Below are positions 6,436 through 12,966 of a stretch of 21,719 nt of DNA, piece by piece. Numbering within the stretch: position 1 is the first letter of the stretch; each line of letters begins with the position of its first letter. The stretch is taken from the NCBI GenBank assembly GCA_002368805.1, contig DFFH01000011.1:1-21719 (forward strand), given 5' to 3'. The notes under the pieces are model-generated. The model was not told the origin of the DNA and ran no database searches. It saw only the letters and a list, made by a program, of their open reading frames with translations. Origin of the DNA: Mageeibacillus sp. UBA3781. GTDB taxonomy: Bacteria; Bacillota; Clostridia; Saccharofermentanales; Saccharofermentanaceae. The translations under genes were made by a program, and so were the position numbers.

Positions 6436-7824
6436 TTGGGCCAGGAGAGTGCGTCCCTAAAGAAAACAAATCACTCGGGTAATGCGAAGGAACAGCCGGA
6501 GTATGGCTGCGTCCCGAGCCGTTTCTGGTATTCGTTCTTCGGAGCGGTCATCGCGGGCGGCGTCCTCAAGCGGGTCTTCGGCATGAAGCTGAAGACGGAT
6601 AAGAAGATCAGAGACCTTCCCGGCCCGCTGGTCATCGTCGGCAATCACCCGTCATTTATTGACCCGGCGGTCATGGGGATCGCGCTGAAAGGCCGCCCGA
6701 TCAACTTCGTCGCGGGTGAATTTCTCTTTAGAAAAAAGATCTTCGGACACATCATCACGAAGGGCGGGTGCATCCCGAAGGCACAGTTCCGCAATGACCT
6801 CAGGACGGTCCGCGCGATGATGCGCGTACTCGGAAGAGGCGGAGTTCTGGGCATTTTCCCGGAGGGGACACGCTTTACGGACGGTCACTCGATCGGCTTT
6901 GAAAACGGACTGGCATCGATCATCAAGAAGACAGGTGCCGGGGTCGTGATCTTCCGCTCGCACGGCGCGTATATGACCTGGCCGAGGTGGAGCGAGAGCT
7001 CCTGGAGAAGAGGCCGCATCACGGCGGAGTTTACTGAGGTGCTTCCGGCGGAGAAGGTGCAGGAGATGAGCGTGGATGAGATCCATGATTTCATGCGAAA
7101 AGCACTGGTCTATAACGAGTACGAGTATTTCTCCGATCATCCGCAGGTCTTTAAGTCCAGGGCTCCGGCATCGGGGATCCAGAATATCGCGAATATCTGC
7201 CCGCGCTGCAGAAAACTGAATACGACGCATGTCGAGGACGGAAAGGGAGATAAATCTCTTCCGAAAGAACATAGAAGAAAGAAGAATCTGATCGTGTGCA
7301 GTGCCTGCGGGAACAGAGTCATCATGAACCAAAGAGGCTTCTTCGAGCCGGCCGGGCCGGAGGATAAGAGCTTTCCCGATCTTCACGAGTGGGCGGAGTG
7401 GGAGAAGACGATCTACGAAGAGGAAGTGGCAAAAGACGGTTTCTGCCTAACAGAGAAAGTCGAGCTCTTTAAGCTCTGTAACGGGCATGATCATGCGAAA
7501 GTTGGAGAAGGCGTACTCACAGTCAAAGACGGCGTGATCACCTATGAGGGGACCGAGTGCCCGCCGGAATCAGGCATCGTGTATAAGAAAGGAAAGCCCG
7601 ATCCGAAATACCGGGATCGCGATATTCCCAGAGATGCAAAGCCAGTAACGAAGACGTACCAGGCTTCCGGCATGAAGGGGATGCTGATGGACTATGGCAA
7701 ATTCATGGAGCTTTTTGATCCGAGGGAAGGCGCGTACCGCTATGTTCCGGAGAACCGCCAGCGCCTCTTCGAGATCCAGAGCGTCATCATGGCGATGAAA
7801 GATCGAAAATGTGATCATAGATGA
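6436..7824 (+). CDS. PlsC-type 1-acylglycerol-3-phosphate acyltransferase with C-terminal zinc ribbon
   Basis: This is a 462-residue protein starting at TTG 6436; AAAGGG lies 7 nt upstream and no ATG occurs before residue 50. The first half is a glycerophospholipid acyltransferase domain with NHPSFID (70-76, the NHx4D catalytic motif) and FPEGTR (141-146, glycerophosphate binding). It would acylate lysophosphatidic acid or a similar acceptor at the inner membrane face. The second half is unusual for PlsC. Two CxxC pairs (Cys255/258 and Cys288/291) form a probable zinc ribbon, followed by about 170 residues of uncharacterised sequence. Typical PlsC proteins have 200-250 residues, so this is a long variant with an added domain. 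The 3' end overlaps the convergent gene by 38 bp. The acyltransferase call is firm; the substrate is not. Confidence 0.88.
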   Translation: MGQESASLKKTNHSGNAKEQPEYGCVPSRFWYSFFGAVIAGGVLKRVFGMKLKTDKKIRDLPGPLVIVGNHPSFIDPAVMGIALKGRPINFVAGEFLFRKKIFGHIITKGGCIPKAQFRNDLRTVRAMMRVLGRGGVLGIFPEGTRFTDGHSIGFENGLASIIKKTGAGVVIFRSHGAYMTWPRWSESSWRRGRITAEFTEVLPAEKVQEMSVDEIHDFMRKALVYNEYEYFSDHPQVFKSRAPASGIQNIANICPRCRKLNTTHVEDGKGDKSLPKEHRRKKNLIVCSACGNRVIMNQRGFFEPAGPEDKSFPDLHEWAEWEKTIYEEEVAKDGFCLTEKVELFKLCNGHDHAKVGEGVLTVKDGVITYEGTECPPESGIVYKKGKPDPKYRDRDIPRDAKPVTKTYQASGMKGMLMDYGKFMELFDPREGAYRYVPENRQRLFEIQSVIMAMKDRKCDHR

Positions 7825-8773
7825 GGTCGATATTCTCATCCGAGTACTCGATCTCCGAAGAAAACATGCGGCACAGCTCGATCTGCTCTTCTTTGGTAAA
7901 AGCACCTGTCTCTTTCCATCTGCAAGCGCCTAAGTAGCGGATGATCCTCATGGAGAGTACGGCGAATCCGATGCATAGAAGAGCTTCGTCTTCCATCGGG
8001 TCCTCGCCGAGATGGCGGTAGATCAGGTACCACAGGAGATTCTCATATTCGAAAGCGCGGCCTTCTTTCTCCATAAATGTTTTAAATGCATCGAGATCAT
8101 CGCTGGAAATCTCTGAATCTTTCAGTTTTGTCAGTTCGATACCCCATGCGGGATCAAGCTGTTCCAGACTTCTGAGAAATGCGCCCCAGTGGGCGTAGTC
8201 AGAAGGCTCCGACGGGATAACCGGTGAAACGGCGGAATCAGAGAAGAGAGAAAAAATATTGTCGATCCGGGCATCGAGGGCCACGGTGCGGTCCTGAAGA
8301 AGAGAGAAGATCTTTGATCTTAGGTCATCACTTTCAGAAAGTCCGATCAGGCGGATCGGATCGCTGTGGGTAAGCAGCATACGGGCGGCCTCTTCACAGC
8401 AAAGCCCATATCCCATCTCCATATGATCTGAAAAGTCTTTATAGAACCGCGGATGCTCGGTGCAGATCTCACTGAGAGACTCTTCGCCCAGATTTAAGAT
8501 CAGGTCACAGAGGTTATCGGAATTCAGAAAAGGACAGCGTTCGTTCTCGGCCATGATGAAGTGGGCCTGAGGTTCGTCAGCCTCGGAAGGCGGGCAGATG
8601 CAGGCCCGAAGCTTCTCCCCGACAGGACCGGTCACGGTCTTGTACTTCTCATATGTGTCGTCATCGATGTCGATCTCCCAGCCAACGCAGCAGCTGTGGC
8701 GGCACTCCCCCGCTATACACTGAAATCCTATCGAATAATCGGGCATGACGATGCCCTGTACTTCATTATCCAT
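7787..8773 (-). CDS. FliB-like Cys-rich protein (flagellin lysine-N-methylase family)
   Basis: The 328-residue protein carries the N-terminal signature of the FliB family: a PDYSIGFQCIAGECRHSCC segment with Cys19, Cys24, Cys28 and Cys29, then GWEIDID, then further cysteines in RCPFLNSDNLC, ICTEHPR and GLCCEEA. FliB methylates flagellin lysines and is thought to carry an iron-sulfur cluster at this cysteine set. Many members occur in non-flagellated Firmicutes, where the role is unknown. No flagellar genes lie in the window. ATG 8773 is preferred because AGGAGG (8781-8786 on the minus strand) is 7 nt away; the ATG at 8779 is only 1 nt from it. The 3' end overlaps the acyltransferase gene tail to tail. 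Confidence 0.8.
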   Translation of the reverse strand: MDNEVQGIVMPDYSIGFQCIAGECRHSCCVGWEIDIDDDTYEKYKTVTGPVGEKLRACICPPSEADEPQAHFIMAENERCPFLNSDNLCDLILNLGEESLSEICTEHPRFYKDFSDHMEMGYGLCCEEAARMLLTHSDPIRLIGLSESDDLRSKIFSLLQDRTVALDARIDNIFSLFSDSAVSPVIPSEPSDYAHWGAFLRSLEQLDPAWGIELTKLKDSEISSDDLDAFKTFMEKEGRAFEYENLLWYLIYRHLGEDPMEDEALLCIGFAVLSMRIIRYLGACRWKETGAFTKEEQIELCRMFSSEIEYSDENIDLIYDHIFDLSSP

Positions 8774-8962
8774 GTTCATTCCTCCTGAGAAGAAATGTAC
8801 TGCGAATACAAGTGCTTTTCAAGATGAGGGAAAAAGATCTGGAAGAATTTGCAACAGATCCGGTTTTTGCCTCGTCTATTACTCGAAGGCGAAATGAAGA
8901 AAAAGCCATTTTCAAATACGTATTGGAAAAAGAAAAACGTGAAAACGAGGAGATTATAAAAA

Positions 8963-9598
8963 ATGAAAAAGATGAACGGGAAAACGATCGCAGCAATTCT
9001 TATGGCAGGTGTCCTTCTGATCGGTGCCAGCGGATGCAGCAAAAAAGTAACAGCGAATGGCGAAAGTGAGAAAACAGAAGCCACGACTACGGCGGGTCAG
9101 CAGGATCCGGCAAAGAAGACAGCAGATCTTTTCGGAAATCCGGATAAAGAGAATGCATCCGGGCATGGAGTGATGCGCTCCCTGGATGCAAAGGATCCGG
9201 TGATCGAGGATCTCAGAAGCGCTTACTCGGAGATCAACTGGAAGATGTACAGCAAGATCGTTTCGGGCTCTGAGCTCACGGTCGAAGCAATGATCAGTGA
9301 TAAGTATGACATGGATGCCCCGTCCAAGATCACGATGTATGTATTTGCGCATAATGACGATTATGCATGGAACAAAGAAGATGCATTTGCGAAGATGGAA
9401 GGCGCGCCCTGCCGTCCGATCGTCGATCAGGAATATAACACGATCCATACTTACTGGATCCAGGGCAATCTCCCGAAGGATATGCCGACCGGAACATATA
9501 CGATGGTCTTTGTCCTCCCGGATGGAACGGTCGATTCCGTGAAGGACTTCGAACTGGTACAGCCGAGCGAGGCACCTGCTCCGGAGGAAGTCGGCTGA
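8963..9598 (+). CDS. Predicted lipoprotein of unknown function
   Basis: A 211-residue protein with a lipoprotein signal peptide: MKKMNGK, a hydrophobic stretch, then the lipobox GASGC with Cys25 as the lipidation site. A Ser/Thr/Glu/Ala-rich spacer (26-60) leads to a soluble domain of about 140 residues. That domain has a probable beta-sandwich character (KITMYVFAHNDD, TYTMVFVLPDGTVDSVKDFEL) and an acidic Pro-rich tail. It should be anchored on the outer face of the membrane. GAGGAG at 8947-8952 lies 10 nt before ATG 8963. I recognise no family. It is transcribed divergently from the FliB-like gene and followed by a structured sequence and terminator, so it is probably monocistronic. Confidence 0.85.
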   Translation: MKKMNGKTIAAILMAGVLLIGASGCSKKVTANGESEKTEATTTAGQQDPAKKTADLFGNPDKENASGHGVMRSLDAKDPVIEDLRSAYSEINWKMYSKIVSGSELTVEAMISDKYDMDAPSKITMYVFAHNDDYAWNKEDAFAKMEGAPCRPIVDQEYNTIHTYWIQGNLPKDMPTGTYTMVFVLPDGTVDSVKDFELVQPSEAPAPEEVG

Positions 9599-9613
9599 TC
9601 GTCAGAAGATCCG

Positions 9614-9660
9614 GGAGCGCCGCCGGATAGTATCCCGGTTCGGGAGAGCGGCGAAACTCC
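9614..9660 (+). other. Strong branched hairpin after the lipoprotein gene
   Basis: Nested arms pair GGAG+CGCCGC (9614-9623) with GCGGCG...CTCC (9648-9660, AAA bulge), and an inner hairpin TCCCG-GTT-CGGGA occupies 9633-9645. No T-run follows, so it is not a standard terminator. It may be a 3' stabilising structure upstream of the real terminator at 9711. Confidence 0.5.
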
Positions 9661-9710
9661 ATTTATACAGGCAACTGTCGAAAGAAAGGAAATCTTTCAG
9701 GGTATAAAAG

Positions 9711-9757
9711 AAAAAAGCGGCGGCCTCTACCCCTCCTTAAGGCCCCGCTTTTTTTAT
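9711..9757 (+). terminator. Intrinsic terminator upstream of the pgk-tpi gene
   Basis: Fourteen base pairs with one bulged C (AAAAAAGCGGCGGCC against GGCCCCGCTTTTTT), a 15-nt loop, and a continuing T-run. The A-tract on the left makes it potentially bidirectional. Confidence 0.88.
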
Positions 9758-9765
9758 ATATTAAA

Positions 9766-9794
9766 TTGAATCCCTATAAAATCAGCAGTATAAT
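9766..9794 (+). promoter_or_regulatory. Sigma-A promoter of the pgk-tpi fusion
   Basis: TTGAAT (9766-9771), a 17-bp spacer and TATAAT (9789-9794). The predicted transcription start is near 9801, leaving a 40-nt leader with AAGGAG at 9825-9830. Confidence 0.9.
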
Positions 9795-9840
9795 GATAGG
9801 GCTTGAACAACAAGTAATTTTCTTAAGGAGTGTGAACATT

Positions 9841-11793
9841 ATGGCAATGGTTCAGAAGAAAAATGTCGAAGATTTAAACGTTTCCGGCAAAAGAGTAATC
9901 GTTCGTGTGGACTTCAACGTACCGCTCGACAAGAAGACAGGTGAAATTACAGACGATAAGAGAATCAAGGGTGCTCTCCCGACGATCAAGTATCTCGTAG
10001 ATAACGGTGCAAAGGTTATCCTCGTTTCCCACCTCGGCCGCCCGAAGAATGGACCGGAGCCGGCATTCTCCATGAAGCCAGCTGCTGACCGCCTCGCTGA
10101 GCTCATCGGTAAGCCTGTAACACTGGCTGCTGACGTTATCGGCGAAGATGCTAAGGCGAAGGCTGCTGCTCTGAAGGACGGCGAGATCCTGATGCTCGAG
10201 AACGTCCGTTTCCACAAAGAAGAAACAAAGAATGATCCGAAGTTCGCTGCTGAGCTCGCTTCCATGGCTGACCTTTATGTCAACGATGCTTTCGGTACAG
10301 CTCACCGTGCACACGCTTCCACAGCAGGTCTTGCTAACTTCCTGCCGTCTGCTTCCGGTTACCTCATCGAGAAGGAGATCAAGTTCATCGGCGGTGCCCT
10401 CGCAAATCCGGAGCGTCCGTTCGTTGCTATCCTCGGTGGTTCCAAGGTTTCCGATAAGATCGGCGTAATCGAGAACCTCATCGACAAGGCTGATACGATC
10501 ATCATCGGTGGTGGTATGGCTTACACATTCGCAGCTGCTCAGGGCGGTTCCATCGGTAATTCCCTCTGTGAGCCGGATAAGTTCGATCTTGCAAAAGAAC
10601 TCATCGCTAAGGCTGAGGCTAAGGGCGTTAAGCTCCTGACACCTGTTGATACAGTTGCTGCAGATGCATTTGATGCAAACGCTAATTCCCAGGTAGTAGA
10701 TACCATGGCTATCCCGGATGGCTGGATGGGTCTGGATATCGGACCGAAGACCATCGAGATGTTCTCCGCTGAGATCAAGGCTGCTAAGACCGTTATCTGG
10801 AATGGTCCTGCAGGCGTATTCGAGTTCGAGAAGTTCGCAGTTGGTACAAAGGCTCTCGCTCAGGCGATCGCAGAGTCCTCTGCAATTTCCATCATCGGTG
10901 GTGGTGACTCCGCTGCTGCTGTTGAGAAGCTCGGCTATGCTGATAAGGTAACACACATCTCCACAGGTGGTGGTGCTTCCCTCGAGTTCATCGAAGGTAA
11001 GGTTCTCCCGGGTATTGACTGCCTCCAGGATAAGGAGATCGGCAGAACATTCGCAGCTGGTAACTGGAAGATGAACTGCGGTATCCCGGCGGATGCTGTT
11101 AAGCTCATCGAAGAACTGAAGCCGCTCGTTAAGGACGCTACAGCGAAGATCGCTCTCGGCGTTCCGGCTACTGCTCTTGCAGCTGCTGTTGAGGCTACAG
11201 CTTACACCAATATCAAGATCGCTGCTCAGAACTGCCACTTCGAAGAGAAGGGTGCTTTCACAGGCGAGATCTCCCCGCTGTGGCTGGCTAAGATGGGCGT
11301 TACATACTGCATCATCGGTCACTCCGAGCGTCGTGAGTACAACGCTGAGACAGACGAGACAGTTAACAAGAAGGCTCTGGCTCTTCTGAAGTACGGCGTT
11401 AAGCCGATCATTTGCTGCGGTGAGTCCCTGGCTCAGCGTGAAGCAGGCGAGACATTTGACTGGATCAAGGGTCAGATCGTTGGCGCTTTCAAGGATATCC
11501 CGGCTTCCAAGCTCTGCCAGATCACTATCGCTTACGAGCCGATCTGGGCTATCGGAACAGGTAAGACAGCTACAGATGAGCAGGCTGAGGAAGTTTGCAA
11601 GTTCATCCGTGGCGTCATCGCAGAGCTCTACTGCGAGAAGTGCGCTGAGGCGATCACCATCCAGTATGGCGGATCCTGCAACGCAGGTAATGCTGCAGGT
11701 CTCTTTGCTCAGGCTGACATCAACGGCGGTCTCGTCGGCGGTGCTTCCCTGAAGGCTCAGGACTTCTCCGTAATCTGCAACGCTGCTAAGTAA
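9841..11793 (+). CDS. pgk-tpi: Bifunctional phosphoglycerate kinase / triosephosphate isomerase fusion
   Basis: A single 650-residue frame encodes two glycolytic enzymes. Residues 1-395 are phosphoglycerate kinase (1,3-bisphosphoglycerate + ADP to 3-phosphoglycerate + ATP), with VDFNVPLD (23-30), SHLGRPKNG (63-71), ENVRFHKEE, IIGGGMAYTF and GGGDSAAA (353-360) of the nucleotide site. Residues 402-650 are triosephosphate isomerase, with GNWKMN (Lys410), IIGHSERR (His494), AYEPIWAIGTGKTA (Glu566) and GGLVGGASL phosphate-binding loops. All catalytic residues of both are present, and the linker is only some ten residues. ATG 9841 is chosen because AAGGAG lies 10 nt upstream; the in-frame TTG 9766 lies inside the promoter. 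A similar fusion is known from Thermotoga. Codon use is highly biased, as for an abundantly expressed gene. It has its own promoter and terminator. Confidence 0.97.
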   Translation: MAMVQKKNVEDLNVSGKRVIVRVDFNVPLDKKTGEITDDKRIKGALPTIKYLVDNGAKVILVSHLGRPKNGPEPAFSMKPAADRLAELIGKPVTLAADVIGEDAKAKAAALKDGEILMLENVRFHKEETKNDPKFAAELASMADLYVNDAFGTAHRAHASTAGLANFLPSASGYLIEKEIKFIGGALANPERPFVAILGGSKVSDKIGVIENLIDKADTIIIGGGMAYTFAAAQGGSIGNSLCEPDKFDLAKELIAKAEAKGVKLLTPVDTVAADAFDANANSQVVDTMAIPDGWMGLDIGPKTIEMFSAEIKAAKTVIWNGPAGVFEFEKFAVGTKALAQAIAESSAISIIGGGDSAAAVEKLGYADKVTHISTGGGASLEFIEGKVLPGIDCLQDKEIGRTFAAGNWKMNCGIPADAVKLIEELKPLVKDATAKIALGVPATALAAAVEATAYTNIKIAAQNCHFEEKGAFTGEISPLWLAKMGVTYCIIGHSERREYNAETDETVNKKALALLKYGVKPIICCGESLAQREAGETFDWIKGQIVGAFKDIPASKLCQITIAYEPIWAIGTGKTATDEQAEEVCKFIRGVIAELYCEKCAEAITIQYGGSCNAGNAAGLFAQADINGGLVGGASLKAQDFSVICNAAK

Positions 11794-11827
11794 TCCATCG
11801 CCATAAGGTATTACATAGTAAAGTAAA

Positions 11828-11865
11828 AAGAAGGGGCTGTTCGGAAGAACAGTTCCTTCTTTTTT
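11828..11865 (+). terminator. Terminator of the pgk-tpi fusion
   Basis: A 15-bp stem with two G-U pairs (AAGAAGGGGCTGTTC against GAACAGTTCCTTCTT), a GGAA tetraloop and a T-run. Confidence 0.92.
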
Positions 11866-11870
11866 GTGCT

Positions 11871-11897
11871 TTGAGAAGTTTACGTATCTGCTATAAT
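11871..11897 (+). promoter_or_regulatory. Probable promoter of the zinc protease gene
   Basis: TATAAT at 11892-11897 with TTGAGA at 11871-11876 (15-bp spacing) or TTTGAG (16). The spacing is a little short. Transcription would start near 11904, just ahead of the structured leader. Confidence 0.65.
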
Positions 11898-11913
11898 AGT
11901 GGGTGATCAATAG

Positions 11914-11984
11914 TAAGTCCGCGAGGGCTTTTCTTCGGGAAAAGCACTCGCCCGGCAGCTGCCCTGCGATCTCTGCGGACTTAG
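11914..11984 (+). ncRNA. Structured 5' leader of the zinc protease gene (unknown class)
   Basis: A perfect 9-bp closing stem (TAAGTCCGC at 11914-11922 with GCGGACTTA at 11976-11984) encloses two smaller elements. One is a hairpin with arms GAG+GCTTTT and AAAAGC+CTC (11923-11950) capped by a TTCGG-type loop. The other is a GC-rich segment around GGCAGCTGCC (11955-11964). The AAAAGCAC motif forms part of the first hairpin. The structure ends about 10 nt before AAGGAG of the next gene. I match it to no riboswitch class I know; a protein-binding leader or cis-regulatory RNA is possible. Confidence 0.55.
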
Positions 11985-12003
11985 GATTAAAGGAGTGTGA
12001 AAT

Positions 12004-12744
12004 ATGGGCTTCTGGGATATCATTTATTACTATGGTTATTTCATTGCGATCATCATGATGGTCATCAGCTTGATCATCAGTGCGAATTGCAAGCGTTCTT
12101 TCAGTAAATATGCGAAGGTCATGGCAAGAAACGGCCTGACCGGAGCGGATGCGGCGCAGCGCATCCTCTCTGCGTACGGTGTCCACGATGTGACGATCCA
12201 GCACATCAGCGGCGATCTTACCGACAACTACAATCCGAAGGATAAGACACTGAATCTATCTGACTCCGTATATGCGAGCTCGTCGATCGCCGCGATCGGC
12301 GTTGCCGCCCACGAGTGCGGACACGCGATCCAGCACAATGTCGGATTTGTACCGAATAAGATCCGCTCGGCGCTCGTTCCGGGTGCGAATATCGGATCCA
12401 GATTCGGACCGATCCTGGCGATCGTCGGTGTCATCCTGATGGGATACCTCGATTACTCGAATAATGCGGAAGCCGGAAGATCCGGCATCGGATACACGAT
12501 CTTTTTCGTCGGTATCGCGATCTTCTCTCTGGCAGTGCTTTTCTATCTGGTGACACTTCCGGTAGAACTCGATGCATCGAGAAGAGCTCTGAAGATTCTG
12601 AAGAATGACGGCCTTCTCGCGGGAGAGGAACTGGCAGGCGCCAGATCCGTCCTGTCCGCCGCAGCGATGACCTATGTGGCAGCAGCTGCCTCCGCGATCA
12701 TGACGCTCCTCCGCCTGATCTCCATGGCACACAGAAGAGATTAA
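12004..12744 (+). CDS. YugP-type membrane zinc metallopeptidase
   Basis: This 246-residue membrane protein belongs to the neutral zinc metallopeptidase family that includes Bacillus YugP. A first membrane helix (10-27) is followed by the catalytic part with HECGH (103-107), whose two histidines bind zinc and whose Glu is catalytic. Glu189 in LPVELDASRRA is the likely third ligand. Two further hydrophobic segments (134-150 and 163-186) and a C-terminal helix (210-238) complete it. Length fits the family (about 225-245). The physiological substrate is not established. AAGGAG precedes ATG 12004. It sits behind its own promoter and a structured leader, after the glycolytic fusion gene and before a terminator at 12813, so it is probably monocistronic. 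Confidence 0.9.
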   Translation: MGFWDIIYYYGYFIAIIMMVISLIISANCKRSFSKYAKVMARNGLTGADAAQRILSAYGVHDVTIQHISGDLTDNYNPKDKTLNLSDSVYASSSIAAIGVAAHECGHAIQHNVGFVPNKIRSALVPGANIGSRFGPILAIVGVILMGYLDYSNNAEAGRSGIGYTIFFVGIAIFSLAVLFYLVTLPVELDASRRALKILKNDGLLAGEELAGARSVLSAAAMTYVAAAASAIMTLLRLISMAHRRD

Positions 12745-12812
12745 GATACCTGATCATCCGGTCGGACCCCAAAGGTCCTTTCCCTAAAGAAACAGAATAT
12801 AAAAGAACACCG

Positions 12813-12854
12813 CTCGCCGAATTTCCACCCTACGGAGATCCGGCGAGTTTTTTT
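12813..12854 (+). terminator. Terminator of the zinc protease gene
   Basis: Arms CTCGCCG and CGGCGAG (7 bp) enclose a long 21-nt loop, followed by seven Ts. A small hairpin (GGACC, GGTCC) at 12764-12778 precedes it. Confidence 0.8.
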
Positions 12855-12870
12855 GCCGAATTGCTGAAAT

Positions 12871-12897
12871 GTTTACAAAACTACTCATATAAAATAT
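12871..12897 (+). promoter_or_regulatory. 27-bp shared upstream element, copy 2 (before the adhesin gene)
   Basis: Identical over 27 bp to 4346-4372. It lies 69 nt before the adhesin start codon. Sequence on either side is unrelated between copies, so conservation is confined to the element. Confidence 0.78.
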
Positions 12898-12966
12898 TGT
12901 TTTCATTTTTCCTTCGAAAGTAATATACGCTCACACCGAAAAATACTTTCTTAAGGAGAACATGAC

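Noticed and set aside
6652..7386. Minus-strand 244-codon frame inside the acyltransferase gene.
   Set aside because: Antisense shadow of a well-supported gene with catalytic motifs on the plus strand; no ribosome binding site or recognisable domain.
8824..9069. Small charged protein encoded ahead of and overlapping the 8963 lipoprotein gene.
   Set aside because: No ribosome binding site, and a long out-of-frame overlap with a convincing lipoprotein signal sequence. The purine-rich sequence gives an open frame by composition.
9766..9840. Upstream TTG start adding 25 residues to the PGK-TIM protein.
   Set aside because: The TTG is the -35 box of the promoter, so it is not transcribed; ATG 9841 has a proper ribosome binding site.
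9874..12204. A 776-codon open frame on the minus strand across the pgk-tpi gene and into the protease gene.
   Set aside because: It is a shadow of extreme codon bias in the sense gene: codons whose complements are stops are avoided there. It crosses a terminator, a promoter and two genes, and its translation is low-complexity Ser/Leu/Asp-rich with no family features.
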